Below, piece by piece: positions 33,950 through 42,593 of a stretch of 64,000 nucleotides of DNA (its first letter is position 1; every line of letters starts with the position of its first letter). A program made the translations under genes and the position numbers. Source of the DNA: Microbacterium mangrovi (GTDB taxonomy: Bacteria; Actinomycetota; Actinomycetes; Actinomycetales; Microbacteriaceae); the NCBI RefSeq assembly GCF_000802305.1, contig NZ_JTDK01000016.1, positions 62,001 through 126,000 of the forward strand, written 5' to 3'. The notes below the pieces were generated by a model. That model was not told the origin of the DNA and made no database searches. It saw only the letters and a program-made list of their open reading frames with translations.

Positions 33950-34778
33950 CCTCGGTGAACGCGGTGATGCGCTCCAGGCTCGGGGTCGCGGCATCCGCTC
34001 CCGGCTCGGGCGGGAGCACGCGCATGAGGGTCTCGGCCGCCCGGATCTGCAGGTCGACCCAGTCGATGTGACCGGCGCCGACGAGGTCGAGCGCGTTCAC
34101 GTCGGGGTGGGATGCCAGCCACGGCGCGATCTCGGCCGCGGAACCGGTCAGCACGTTCACCACTCCGCCCGGCACATCGCTGGTGGCGAGCACCTCGGCG
34201 AGGCTGATGGCCGAGAGCGGATGCCGCTCGGACGCCACGACCACGACGGTGTTCCCGGCGACGAGCGCCGGGGCGACCGCCGAGACGAAGCCGACCAGCG
34301 CGCTCTCCTGCGGAGCGATCACAGCGACGACGCCGGTGGGCTCGGGCACCGAGATGTCGAAGTAGGGGCCGGCGACCGGGTTCAGCGCTCCGGTGACCTG
34401 GACGTACTTGTCGCACCATCCGGCGTACCAGACCCAGCGGTCGATCGCCTCGTCGACCTCGGCGCCGGCGGCCGCGGCGCTCACGCCGGTCTGCGCGACG
34501 ATCTCGTCGATGAACTGGGCGCGACGGCCCTCCAGCACCTCTGCGACGCGGTAGAGCACCTGTCCGCGGTTGTACGCGGTGGCACCCGACCAGCCCTTGA
34601 CCGCGGCACGCGCCTTCTCGACGGCGTCGCGGGCATCCTTGCGCGACGCCTTGGCCGCATTCGCGAGGAACGCGCCCTTGGGACCCTCGACCGCGTACAC
34701 CCGACCGGACTCGGAGCGCGGGAAGGCGCCGCCGACGAACAGCTTGTAGGTCTTCGGAATCGTCAGCCGCTTGCTCAT
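33915..34778 (-). CDS. Half-length aldehyde dehydrogenase-like protein without catalytic Cys
   Basis: A 287-residue protein covering only the first part of an ALDH fold. The Rossmann region is recognisable (EPTGVVAVIAPQESALVGFVSAVAPALVAGNTVVVVASE, then LPGGVVNVLTG as DVPGGVVNVLTG). The FTGST loop, the general-base Glu and the Cys are missing; the protein ends in ITAFTEVKTVWHPKSLI. It overlaps the upstream complete ALDH by 4 nt (ATGA). The pair resembles bacterial ALDH16, in which an active ALDH domain is fused to a catalytically dead shorter one. Likely a structural partner. Confidence 0.85.
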   Translation of the reverse strand: MSKRLTIPKTYKLFVGGAFPRSESGRVYAVEGPKGAFLANAAKASRKDARDAVEKARAAVKGWSGATAYNRGQVLYRVAEVLEGRRAQFIDEIVAQTGVSAAAAGAEVDEAIDRWVWYAGWCDKYVQVTGALNPVAGPYFDISVPEPTGVVAVIAPQESALVGFVSAVAPALVAGNTVVVVASERHPLSAISLAEVLATSDVPGGVVNVLTGSAAEIAPWLASHPDVNALDLVGAGHIDWVDLQIRAAETLMRVLPPEPGADAATPSLERITAFTEVKTVWHPKSLI

Positions 34779-36217
34779 GCGCCTGCCCCCTTCAGGTACG
34801 CGAGCAGGCCCTGACGGCCGCCCTCCCGGCCGTAGCCGGACTCCTTGTAGCCGCCGAACGGGCTCGACGGATCGAAACGGTTGAACGTGTTCGCCCACAC
34901 GACGCCGGCACGCAGGCGGTCGGCGACGGCGAGGATGCGGGAGCCCTTGTCGCTCCAGATGCCGGCCGACAGGCCGTACGGCGTGTTGTTCGCCTTCGCG
35001 ATCGCCTCGTCGGGGGTGCGGAAGGTCAGCACCGACAGCACCGGGCCGAAGATCTCCTCGCGCGCGATGCGGCTCGAGGTCTGCACGTTGTCGAAGATGG
35101 TCGGCGCGAACCAGAATCCCTTGTCGGGGATGACGCAGTCGGCCGTCCAGCGATCGGCGCCCTCGTCCTCGCCGACCGCGGACAGCTCGCGGATGCGCGC
35201 CAGCTGCTCGGCCGAATTGATCGCGCCGATATCGGTGTTCTTGTCGAGCGGGTCGCCCAGGCGCAGCGTCGACAGGCGATCCTTCAGGCGGTCCAGGACC
35301 TCGTCGTGGACGGATTCCTGGACGAGGAGGCGACTGCCTGCGCAGCACACGTGCCCCTGGTTGAAGAAGATCCCGTTGACGATCCCCTCGACAGCCTGAT
35401 CGATCGGGGCGTCGTCGAACACGATGTTCGCCGCCTTGCCGCCCAGCTCGAGCGTGACCTTCTTGGGGGTGCCGGCGACCTGGCGTGCGATCGCGCGGCC
35501 GACCGCCGTGGACCCGGTGAAGGCCACCTTGTCGACGTCCGGGTGCGCGACGACCGCGGCCCCCGTGGCGCCTGCGCCGGTGACGATGTTCACGACGCCG
35601 GCAGGAAGGTCGGCCTGCTGCAGGATCTCCGCGAAGATGAGCGCCGTGAGCGGCGTCGTCTCGGCCGGCTTCAGCACGATCGTGTTGCCCGCGGCCAGTG
35701 CCGGCGCGAGCTTCCACGCCAGCATCAGCAGCGGGAAGTTCCACGGGATCACCTGGCCGGCCACCCCGAGCGCACGCGGGTTCGCGCCGAGTCCGGCGTA
35801 GTCGAGCTTGTCGGCCCAGCCGGCGTAGTAGAAGAACCACGCGGCGACCAGCGGCACGTCGACGTCGCGGGACTCCTTGATCGGCTTGCCGTTGTCGAGG
35901 CTCTCCGCGACGGCGAGCTCGCGGGCCCGCTCCTGCACGAGGCGCGCGATGCGGAAGAGGTACTTGCCGCGGTCGCGCCCGGACATCTTCGACCAGACCT
36001 TGTCGTAGGCGCGCCGGGCGGCCCGCACGGCGGCATCCACGTCATCCTCGCTCGCCTGCGCGATCGTGGCGAGGTGGGACTCGTCGGCCGGTGAGATGGT
36101 GGTGAACGTGCCGCCGGTGCCGGGGCGGAACTCGCCGTCGATGAACAGTCCGTACTCGTCGCGCAGGCTCAGGATCGACCGCGACTCGGGGGCGGGGGCG
36201 TATTCCAGGAAACTCAT
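34775..36217 (-). CDS. NAD(P)-dependent aldehyde dehydrogenase
   Basis: Complete ALDH of 480 residues. Catalytic elements: VIPWNFPLLMLAWKLAPALAAGNT (Asn and cofactor site), VAFTGSTAVGR, general base Glu in TLELGGK, and nucleophile in NQGHVCCAGSR. Lies between deoC and the half ALDH, so acetaldehyde from deoxyribose-5-phosphate cleavage is a likely substrate. ATG 36217 has gagga about 9 nt upstream and lies 11 nt after the deoC stop codon. Confidence 0.94.
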   Translation of the reverse strand: MSFLEYAPAPESRSILSLRDEYGLFIDGEFRPGTGGTFTTISPADESHLATIAQASEDDVDAAVRAARRAYDKVWSKMSGRDRGKYLFRIARLVQERARELAVAESLDNGKPIKESRDVDVPLVAAWFFYYAGWADKLDYAGLGANPRALGVAGQVIPWNFPLLMLAWKLAPALAAGNTIVLKPAETTPLTALIFAEILQQADLPAGVVNIVTGAGATGAAVVAHPDVDKVAFTGSTAVGRAIARQVAGTPKKVTLELGGKAANIVFDDAPIDQAVEGIVNGIFFNQGHVCCAGSRLLVQESVHDEVLDRLKDRLSTLRLGDPLDKNTDIGAINSAEQLARIRELSAVGEDEGADRWTADCVIPDKGFWFAPTIFDNVQTSSRIAREEIFGPVLSVLTFRTPDEAIAKANNTPYGLSAGIWSDKGSRILAVADRLRAGVVWANTFNRFDPSSPFGGYKESGYGREGGRQGLLAYLKGAGA

Positions 36218-36228
36218 TGTTCGGGTCC

Positions 36229-37236
36229 TCAGTCGATCGTCACGTAGTCGGTGCCGGTGTAGTGGCCGGAGGCCAGCTTCTGCCGCTGACGCAGCACGTC
36301 GTTGAGCAGGCTCGACGCGCCGTAGCGGAACAGGTGCGGCTGCAGCCACTCCTCCCCCGTCGTCTCGGCGACGGTGACGAGGTACTTGACGGCATCCTTC
36401 GCGGTGCGGATGCCGCCCGCGGGCTTGACGCCGATCTTCTCGCCGGTGAGGCGGTGCCAGTCGCGCACCACCTCGAGCATCAGCAGTGTCACCGGCAGCG
36501 TCGCGGCCGGCGCCACCTTTCCGGTGGAGGTCTTGATGAAGTCGCCGCCGGCGAGGATCGCCAGCCACGACGCGCGCTTCACGTTGTCGTACGTGTTCAG
36601 CTCACCGGTCTCGAGGATGACCTTCAGGGATGCCGCCGTGCCGTCGGGCCTGACGCAGGCCTGCTTGACCTGCACGATCTCGTCGAACACCTTGCCGTAG
36701 TTGCCCGCGAGGAACGCGCCGCGGTCGATGACCATGTCGATCTCGTCCGCGCCGGCGGCGACCGCGTCGGCGGTGTCGGCGAGCTTCACCGCGAGAGAGG
36801 CCCGCCCCGACGGGAATGCCGTGGCCACCGCGGCCACCGACACGAGTCCGTCGTCGGGGTCGCCGTGGCGGGCGCCGAGCGCCTCGACCGCGGCGGGCAC
36901 CATGTCGCCGTACACGCAGACCGCGGCGACCTGCGGGGTGGACGGGTCGGAGGCATCGGGATGCACGGCCTTGGACACCAGGGAGCGCACCTTGCCGGGG
37001 GTGTCGGCACCCTCGAGGGTGGTCAGGTCGATCAGCGAGATGATCTTGTCGAGCGCCCACGCCTTGGACGTCGTCTTGATCGACCGGGTGCCGAGGCCAT
37101 CTGCCCGCTGCGTCAGCCCCACGGCATCCACTCCGGGCAGGCCGTGCAGGAACCGCCGCAGCGTCGCGTCGTCCGACTCGCCGCCGATCAGTTCCCGAGC
37201 GCGGTCGGATGTGACCGCGAGGTCGGTGGAGGTCAT
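36229..37236 (-). CDS. deoC: Deoxyribose-phosphate aldolase
   Basis: Cleaves 2-deoxy-D-ribose 5-phosphate to acetaldehyde and glyceraldehyde 3-phosphate; 335 residues, the longer form of the family. The Schiff-base Lys is in GGDFIKTSTGK and the second Lys in GVKPAGGIRTAKDAVKYL. DLTTLEGADTP, EIDMVIDRGAF and VILETGEL are the usual barrel motifs. ATG 37236 has agagga 3-8 nt upstream. Second gene of the lacI-deoC-ALDH-ALDH run on one strand. Confidence 0.96.
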   Translation of the reverse strand: MTSTDLAVTSDRARELIGGESDDATLRRFLHGLPGVDAVGLTQRADGLGTRSIKTTSKAWALDKIISLIDLTTLEGADTPGKVRSLVSKAVHPDASDPSTPQVAAVCVYGDMVPAAVEALGARHGDPDDGLVSVAAVATAFPSGRASLAVKLADTADAVAAGADEIDMVIDRGAFLAGNYGKVFDEIVQVKQACVRPDGTAASLKVILETGELNTYDNVKRASWLAILAGGDFIKTSTGKVAPAATLPVTLLMLEVVRDWHRLTGEKIGVKPAGGIRTAKDAVKYLVTVAETTGEEWLQPHLFRYGASSLLNDVLRQRQKLASGHYTGTDYVTID

Positions 37237-37315
37237 CGTTCCTCTTTCCTCTTCGTCGAGTCCGAGCTCGTCAGACTCATGATGTCTCAATCGCCCATGT
37301 TCGGCCATGGCCCGT

Positions 37316-38329
37316 TCAGCCATGGTGGGCCGCCCTCTCTCGCGGTGGGCCGGCCGTCGAGCCGCGCACGACGAGCTCGACGGGCAGGGTCAGGATGACC
37401 GGATCGGCACCCGGTTCTGCGCCGATGCGGTCCAGGAGCAGCCGCGCCGCCGTCGCGCCCTGCTCGACCTCCGGCCGGCGCACGACCGTCAGGGGCGGGC
37501 GCAGCAGCGGGGCGAACGACAGGTCGTCGAATCCGACGACGGAGATGTCGGCGGGCACGCGGACCTGGAGTTCGTCGAGGGCGCGCAGAGCACCGATGGT
37601 CATGAGGTTGTTCGCGACGAACACCGCCGTCGGACGCGACCGCCACAGTGCGCGCATGGCATCGTGGCCGCCCGACTCGCGGAAATCCGCAACCACCACA
37701 AGCGCCTCGTCGACGGGCATCCCGCGGGCCGCCATGCTCGCCCGGAACCCGGCGTGGCGCTCGCGCCCGGGCGTGGACGACAGCGGGCCGCCGATGAACG
37801 CGATGCGCTCGTGCCCGAGGGCGGCCAGATGCGCCACCGCGAGCCGGGTGCCCTCGAGGTTGTCGACCATCACCCGGTCGACGTCGCGACGCTCGCGCGA
37901 CTCGCGGTCGACGAACACCACCGGAAGCCGCAGCCTCGCCACGTCTTCGGCGGAGCGGCCGTCTTCGACGAGCGGGGCGATGATGATGCCGTCGGTGCGC
38001 TGCGAGAGCTCGCCGATCAGCGCGTTCTCCTGCTCGAGGTCTTCGTCGCTGTTGCCGAGGAGGATCTGCAGCCCTGCGGTCCGCGCCTCCTGCTCGATTC
38101 CCTTGATGAGCGCGGCGAAGAACGGGTTGGTGACGTCGGGCACGATGACGCCGATCGCGGCGTGGCGGCCGGTGCGGAGGTTGCGCGCCGAGACGTTGGG
38201 CTGATAGCCGAGCTCGTCGACCGCGCGCGCGATGTCGGTGGCGGCGCGCACCGTCTGGCCGGCGAGGTACCGCGAGACGCTCGCGGTGGACACGCCCGCC
38301 GCCGTCGCCACGTCCTGAATCGTCGCCAT
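37316..38329 (-). CDS. LacI-family transcriptional regulator of the deoxyribose unit
   Basis: A 337-residue regulator. The N-terminal helix-turn-helix TIQDVATAAGVSTASVSRYLAG (about 3-24) and the hinge YQPNVSARNLRTGR precede a periplasmic-binding-like effector domain (IGVIVPDVTNPFFAALIKGIE). It is first in a run with deoC and the ALDH pair. The promoter carries a long palindrome with the CG-centred TGTAATCGATTACA, probably its own operator, so it would repress itself and the downstream genes until a deoxyribose-related ligand appears. Confidence 0.93.
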   Translation of the reverse strand: MATIQDVATAAGVSTASVSRYLAGQTVRAATDIARAVDELGYQPNVSARNLRTGRHAAIGVIVPDVTNPFFAALIKGIEQEARTAGLQILLGNSDEDLEQENALIGELSQRTDGIIIAPLVEDGRSAEDVARLRLPVVFVDRESRERRDVDRVMVDNLEGTRLAVAHLAALGHERIAFIGGPLSSTPGRERHAGFRASMAARGMPVDEALVVVADFRESGGHDAMRALWRSRPTAVFVANNLMTIGALRALDELQVRVPADISVVGFDDLSFAPLLRPPLTVVRRPEVEQGATAARLLLDRIGAEPGADPVILTLPVELVVRGSTAGPPRERAAHHG

Positions 38330-38339
38330 TCCCGCCCCG

Positions 38340-38366
38340 CTGAAGTGTAATCGATTACAGTTCAGC
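38340..38366. promoter_or_regulatory. LacI-type operator upstream of the lacI-deoC unit
   Basis: The core TGTAATCGATTACA (38346-38359) is a perfect 14-bp palindrome. Outer arms GCTGAA and TTCAGC extend the symmetry with a single mismatch pair. It lies about 15 bp upstream of the lacI start codon. Confidence 0.8.
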
Positions 38367-38411
38367 GTAGACCGGCAGGATGCCGGCTGTCAACAGCTCA
38401 GCCGCGCCGGG

Positions 38412-39347
38412 TCAGGCCAGGATGCCGCGGGCCCGCTGCACGTCGTCGGCCATCTGCGCCAGCAGCGGGCCGATGCCGTCGAAGGCCACCATCCCGCGGA
38501 TGCGCTCGGTGAACTCGACGTCGACGCGGTGGTCGTACAGGTCGAGGTCGTCCCGGTCGAGGACGTAGGCCTCCACCTGGCGGTGGTGGACGTCGTCGAA
38601 CGTCGGGTTCGTGCCGACGCTGATCGCCGCGGGATACCGCGCCGCACCGTCGACGAGCCACCCGGCGTACACGCCGTCGGCGGGGATCAGTCCCTCCACC
38701 TCGCCACCGATGTTCGCCGTCGGGTAGCCGAGTTCGCGGCCGCGCTTGAGGCCGTGGACGACGTCGCCGCGCACCGACGGAGCGCGCCCGAGGAGCGTCG
38801 TCGCACCGGCGACGTCGCCGGCGGCGACGAGTTCGCGCACCCAGGTGGACGAGACACGGCGCTCGGCGGAGTCCGGACGGATGTCGCCGACGACGTCGAC
38901 GGTGAAGCCCGCCTGGGCACCGGCCGACTCGAGCAGCGCGACGTCGCCGGCACCACGGTGGCCGAACCGGAAGTCGCGGCCGACCAGCACCACCTTCGCG
39001 TGCAGGGCGTCGACGAGCACCTCGGAGATGAACTCGGACGCCTCCTGTGCGGCGCGCTGCTGGTCGAACCGCAGCAGCAGCGTCGCATCGGCGCCGGCCT
39101 CGGCCAGCAGGTCGAGCTTCTGGCTCGGTCCGATGACGTCGTCGGGGCAGATCTCAGGGCGCACGGTGCGCAGCGGATTGCGGTCGAACGTGACCGCGAC
39201 CACCTTCGCGCCGAGCCGCTCGGCATCCTGCCGGGCCCGCTGCAGCAGAGCCCGGTGCCCGGCGTGCACGCCGTCGAACTTGCCGACCGCGACCACCGAC
39301 GGGCCGAAGTCCGCCGGAACGGCTTCCGGAGCGTCGAAGACGATCAT
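38412..39347 (-). CDS. ribF: Bifunctional riboflavin kinase / FAD synthetase
   Basis: Makes FMN and FAD from riboflavin; 311 residues. The N-terminal FAD synthetase domain has VVAVGKFDGVHAGHRALL (the HxGH-type nucleotidyltransferase motif) and VGRDFRFGHRGAGD. The C-terminal riboflavin kinase domain has GRELGYPTANI and VGTNPTF with the RIRGM helix. ATG 39347 shares one base with the stop of the gene before it (TGATG), so it is coupled to a small membrane protein gene, an unusual partner. Confidence 0.96.
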   Translation of the reverse strand: MIVFDAPEAVPADFGPSVVAVGKFDGVHAGHRALLQRARQDAERLGAKVVAVTFDRNPLRTVRPEICPDDVIGPSQKLDLLAEAGADATLLLRFDQQRAAQEASEFISEVLVDALHAKVVLVGRDFRFGHRGAGDVALLESAGAQAGFTVDVVGDIRPDSAERRVSSTWVRELVAAGDVAGATTLLGRAPSVRGDVVHGLKRGRELGYPTANIGGEVEGLIPADGVYAGWLVDGAARYPAAISVGTNPTFDDVHHRQVEAYVLDRDDLDLYDHRVDVEFTERIRGMVAFDGIGPLLAQMADDVQRARGILA

Positions 39348-39826
39348 CAGCCGGACACGACCTGTTCGGCCGCGGCATCCTTCGGCGTCTCGACCGGAGG
39401 GTGCGTGATCAGCCACCAGACTCCGAAGAAGGGCAGCACCAGCGGGACGAAGAGGTAGCCGATCCCGTAGTAGGACCACACGGTCGCCTCGGGGAACAGC
39501 GTCGGCTGCACCAGGCTGAGGGTGCCGATGACGAGCACGCCGATCAGTTCGAAGCTGATCGTCACCCAGGCGATCCGGTACCAGATGCGGGATCCGGCGC
39601 CGAGGACGAGCGCCAGCGTCGCGACGATGTACACCACGGCGGACACGCCGGACAGCGAGAAGGCCAGCGGCGCCTGATCGAAGCGCTCGGCGATCTGCAC
39701 GAAGGAGCGACCGGTCGCGCCCAGCGCGAGGATCGCGTAGACGACGACCAGGACACGACCGATGCCGGTCATCCGGCGGCGACGGGGCGGCGCGGTCTCG
39801 GCCGCACCGTGAGATGGGGAAGGCAT
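39347..39826 (-). CDS. Four-helix membrane protein of unknown function
   Basis: A 159-residue protein. The N-terminal segment is hydrophilic (MPSPSHGAAETAPPRRRR), then four hydrophobic helices begin with VLVVVYAILALGATGRSFVQI. The short C-terminal tail is cytoplasmic (THPPVETPKDAAAEQ). Its stop overlaps the ribF ATG by one base. I recognise no named family; similar proteins sit beside ribF/truB in related genomes, as far as I recall. ATG 39826 has ggcgga about 4 nt upstream. Confidence 0.8.
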   Translation of the reverse strand: MPSPSHGAAETAPPRRRRMTGIGRVLVVVYAILALGATGRSFVQIAERFDQAPLAFSLSGVSAVVYIVATLALVLGAGSRIWYRIAWVTISFELIGVLVIGTLSLVQPTLFPEATVWSYYGIGYLFVPLVLPFFGVWWLITHPPVETPKDAAAEQVVSG

Positions 39827-39864
39827 GATTCCGCCAATTCTACCGGCGTGCGCCGCGCGTCTCC

Positions 39865-40233
39865 TCAGGCGCCCTGCACCGTCCAGATGACGTGCATGCG
39901 CCACACCATCACCGCGATCGCGAGCGCCGCGACGCCCATGATCACCGTGCTCCAGCGGCTGCGCTCGAGCAGCGCCCACACCACCGCGGCGGGCGGGATC
40001 AGCACCGCCGAGACCGCGTACACCCAGAACTCGAGCAGGCTCCCCGTGGGCGGGTTGCCGGTGAGGGGCGCGACGATCCCGATGACGACCTGCACGATCA
40101 GCAGCAGTTCGATCAAGGCCAGGATGCCGACGGTGAGGTCGCTCGGGCGGCGCCCCGCGAGTCCGAGGATGACGCACAGCAGACCGCCGAGCGCGGCGAC
40201 GGCGACCTCGACGTAGGTGAACCAGGTGATCAT
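39865..40233 (-). CDS. Small membrane protein coupled to truB
   Basis: A 122-residue protein with four hydrophobic helices (VEVAVAALGGLLCVILGLAG, LTVGILALIELLLIVQVVIGIV, LEFWVYAVSAVLIPPAAVVWALL, VIMGVAALAIAVMVWRMHVIW). ATG 40233 overlaps the truB stop by 4 nt (ATGA). The function is unknown. Confidence 0.82.
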   Translation of the reverse strand: MITWFTYVEVAVAALGGLLCVILGLAGRRPSDLTVGILALIELLLIVQVVIGIVAPLTGNPPTGSLLEFWVYAVSAVLIPPAAVVWALLERSRWSTVIMGVAALAIAVMVWRMHVIWTVQGA

Positions 40234-41153
40234 GCGGGCTGCTCCGGGCTTTCGGGTTCGGGCATGTTCATGACGCTCTTCACCGCCGGGCCCCGCCGTT
40301 CCACGACGCCGATGAGCGAGCCGTCGGGCGCGATCGCGGCGGCGCGGGCCGGGGCATCCGGCAGCGCGATCCGTTTTCCGTGGCGGAGGTCCCGGGCCTG
40401 CTCGGCCGTGACCTGCACGCCGCCCAGGACGGATGCCGCCACCTCGGCGGGCGGACGCAGGTGGTCGCCCAGGTCGCTGTCTTCGAGTCGGTCGCGATCG
40501 GGCACGGGCTGCGCGTCGGCGACGGCGAAGGGCCCGACGTGCGTGCGGCGCAGCGCTGTCAGGTGCCCGCCCGCACCGAGGTCGGCGCCGAGGTCGCGGG
40601 CGAGGGCGCGGATGTAGGTGCCGCTGGAGCAGTCCACCACGACGTCCACGTCGATCGCGGTCTCGCCCGCGTGGTCTGTGCGACGAATGCCGAGCACCTC
40701 GAAGCGCGAGATCACGACGTCGCGCGCCTTCAGCTGCACTTCCTCGCCCTGCCGCGCGAGGTCGTAGGCCCGACGGCCGCCGACCTTGATCGCGGAGACC
40801 GTGCTCGGGACCTGGCTGAGGGGACCGCGCAAGCGGGCGATGCCGGCTTCGATCTGCGCGTCGGCGACGTGGGCGGCATCGGTCGTCCGCGTGACCTCGC
40901 CGTCCGCGTCGTCGGAGTCGGTGGAGACCCCCAGCCTGATCGTCGCCTCGTACGTCTTGTCGAGGCCGACGATGAAGGTGAGCAGGCGCGTGGCCGGGCC
41001 GACTCCCAGGATGAGCAGCCCCGTCGCCATCGGGTCGAGTGTTCCGGCGTGGCCGATCTTCTTGGTCTTCAGAGCCCGTCGCGCCCGTGCGACGACATCG
41101 TGGCTGGTCATCCCGCCCGCCTTGTCGACGAGCAGGATGCCGGACGGCCCCAT
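40230..41153 (-). CDS. truB: tRNA pseudouridine(55) synthase TruB
   Basis: Makes pseudouridine 55 in the T loop of tRNA; 307 residues. Motifs: LLVDKAGGMTSHDVV, HAGTLDPMATGLL with the catalytic Asp, KTYEATIRLG and CSSGTYIRALARDLG. A C-terminal PUA-like region follows. ATG 41153 shares one base with the TGA of the uridine-kinase-like gene (TGATG), and its own stop overlaps the next small membrane gene. Confidence 0.97.
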   Translation of the reverse strand: MGPSGILLVDKAGGMTSHDVVARARRALKTKKIGHAGTLDPMATGLLILGVGPATRLLTFIVGLDKTYEATIRLGVSTDSDDADGEVTRTTDAAHVADAQIEAGIARLRGPLSQVPSTVSAIKVGGRRAYDLARQGEEVQLKARDVVISRFEVLGIRRTDHAGETAIDVDVVVDCSSGTYIRALARDLGADLGAGGHLTALRRTHVGPFAVADAQPVPDRDRLEDSDLGDHLRPPAEVAASVLGGVQVTAEQARDLRHGKRIALPDAPARAAAIAPDGSLIGVVERRGPAVKSVMNMPEPESPEQPA

Positions 41154-41683
41154 CAGCGCACCCGCTTCGGATCGGCGGGGTCGGTCACGTCGACGACCGC
41201 CTCGGCGACGCTGTCCGCATCGCCGGAGAGGTCGATCCGCCAGTCCCAGAAGCCCTCGAGACGGAAGTCGAGCAGGTCGGAGCCGTCGACCAGCAGCGTC
41301 GCATCGGCCGGCCCCGTGACCCAGCGGGCGGCGGCGGGCATGTCGCGCACGGCGTCGAACGCGGCGAGCTGGAAGCCCGTGGTCGCCGAGGTGTGGGCGG
41401 CATCCCGGAACGGATCGATGAGCACGCGACGAAGCGTCGCGAGGTCGTAGCGCCCCGCTCCCGTCTCGCGGGCGCGGTCGGCACGGGGGCGCTGGAAGTC
41501 GGCGATGTGCGCCCGGAACACGGCGATGTCGCCCTCGCGGTAGACGTCGGCGAGGCCGGCGGCGAAGGCCGCGGTGTCGGGTCCGTGCACGGCGATCACG
41601 ACCCGGCCGCCGGGAAAACGGGACCGCGCCTCGTCGCGCAGCGCGCGCTGCAGCTCGGTGGCGGGGGTGGATGGCAGGCGCAT
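41153..41683 (-). CDS. Degenerate uridine kinase-like protein without P-loop
   Basis: A 176-residue protein resembling actinobacterial uridine kinase-like P-loop NTPases: VVIAVHGPDTAAFAAGLADVY stands where GPSGSGKT should be, then FRAHIADFQRPRADR, GAGRYDLATLRRVLIDPFR, and LLVDGSDLLDFRLEGFWDWRIDL in place of the usual LLVDGxFLxRPEL strand. The Walker A lysine is gone, so nucleotide phosphoryl transfer is unlikely. It is nevertheless maintained at the head of the truB unit. ATG 41683 follows a TAGGCT box by 6 nt, on the opposite strand to mutY. Confidence 0.75.
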   Translation of the reverse strand: MRLPSTPATELQRALRDEARSRFPGGRVVIAVHGPDTAAFAAGLADVYREGDIAVFRAHIADFQRPRADRARETGAGRYDLATLRRVLIDPFRDAAHTSATTGFQLAAFDAVRDMPAAARWVTGPADATLLVDGSDLLDFRLEGFWDWRIDLSGDADSVAEAVVDVTDPADPKRVR

Positions 41684-41689
41684 GCATCC

Positions 41690-41699
41690 AGCCTAGGCT
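41690..41699. promoter_or_regulatory. Palindrome AGCCTAGGCT giving divergent -10 boxes
   Basis: TAGGCT is read on both strands (41694-41699 plus; 41690-41695 minus), each 6 nt before an ATG: 41706 (mutY) and 41683 (uridine-kinase-like). The two -10 boxes overlap by 2 bp. Confidence 0.7.
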
Positions 41700-41705
41700 G
41701 GACGG

Positions 41706-42578
41706 ATGCCCGAACTCGCCCCGCCACTGATCCGGTGGTACCGGCAGAACGCGCGCGATCTGCCCTGGCGTCGCGCCGAGTTCCGGGCGCGGTACGGCGG
41801 GTGGGGCGTGCTGGTCAGCGAATTCATGCTTCAGCAGACTCCGGTGAACCGCGTCATCCCCCATCTGGATGCCTGGCTGACGCGCTGGCCGACTCCGACC
41901 GCCCTCGCCGACGACGCCCCCGCCGAGGCGGTGCGGGCGTGGTCGACCCTCGGATACCCCCGCCGCGCCCTGTGGCTGCACCAGGCGGCCGTGGAGATCC
42001 GCGACCGGCACGACGGCGTCGTCCCCCGCGATGTCGGGGCGCTCCTCGCCCTCACCGGCATCGGCGACTACACCGCGCGCGCGGTGGCGGTCTTCGCGTA
42101 CGGCGACCGGCATCCGGTCGTGGACACCAACACCCGGAGAGTGCTGGCGCGGGCCGTGCTCGGTCAGGCGCATCCGGGAGCCCCCGGTCGCCGGGACCTG
42201 GACCGGATGAGCGGCATCCTGCCCGCGAGCGTTCCGGATGCCGCGGTGGTGAACGCGGCCGCGATGGAACTCGGCGCTCTCGTGTGCACGGCCCGCACCC
42301 CGGACTGCGACGTATGCCCACTCGCGCATATGTGCGCGTGGCGGCTCGCGGGGAGCCCGGACAACGCGGACGCACCCCGCCGGCAGGCCCGCTACGAGGG
42401 CAGCGACCGGCAGGCGCGCGGAGCCGTGCTGCGAGAACTGCGGGCGGCGGCATCCGTCCCGCTCGACGAAGTGATCGCCGATTGGCCCGACCCGGCGCAG
42501 CGGGACCGCGCGATCGACTCGCTCATCGCCGACGGACTCGCCGAGGCCGACGACGGCATGCTGCGCCTCCCCGCCTGA
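41706..42578 (+). CDS. mutY: A/G-specific adenine glycosylase MutY
   Basis: Removes A mispaired with 8-oxoG; 290 residues. Catalytic Glu39 (VSEFMLQQT) and Asp140 (PVVDTNTRRVL), helix-hairpin-helix LTGIGDYTARAV, and the [4Fe-4S] cysteines Cys194, Cys201, Cys204 and Cys210 (C-x6-C-x2-C-x5-C) are present. The protein stops soon after and lacks the C-terminal Nudix-like 8-oxoG recognition domain of longer MutY proteins. Start is leaderless. A strong terminator follows. Confidence 0.95.
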   Translation: MPELAPPLIRWYRQNARDLPWRRAEFRARYGGWGVLVSEFMLQQTPVNRVIPHLDAWLTRWPTPTALADDAPAEAVRAWSTLGYPRRALWLHQAAVEIRDRHDGVVPRDVGALLALTGIGDYTARAVAVFAYGDRHPVVDTNTRRVLARAVLGQAHPGAPGRRDLDRMSGILPASVPDAAVVNAAAMELGALVCTARTPDCDVCPLAHMCAWRLAGSPDNADAPRRQARYEGSDRQARGAVLRELRAAASVPLDEVIADWPDPAQRDRAIDSLIADGLAEADDGMLRLPA

Positions 42579-42593
42579 ACGCCCTCGGCAAGA

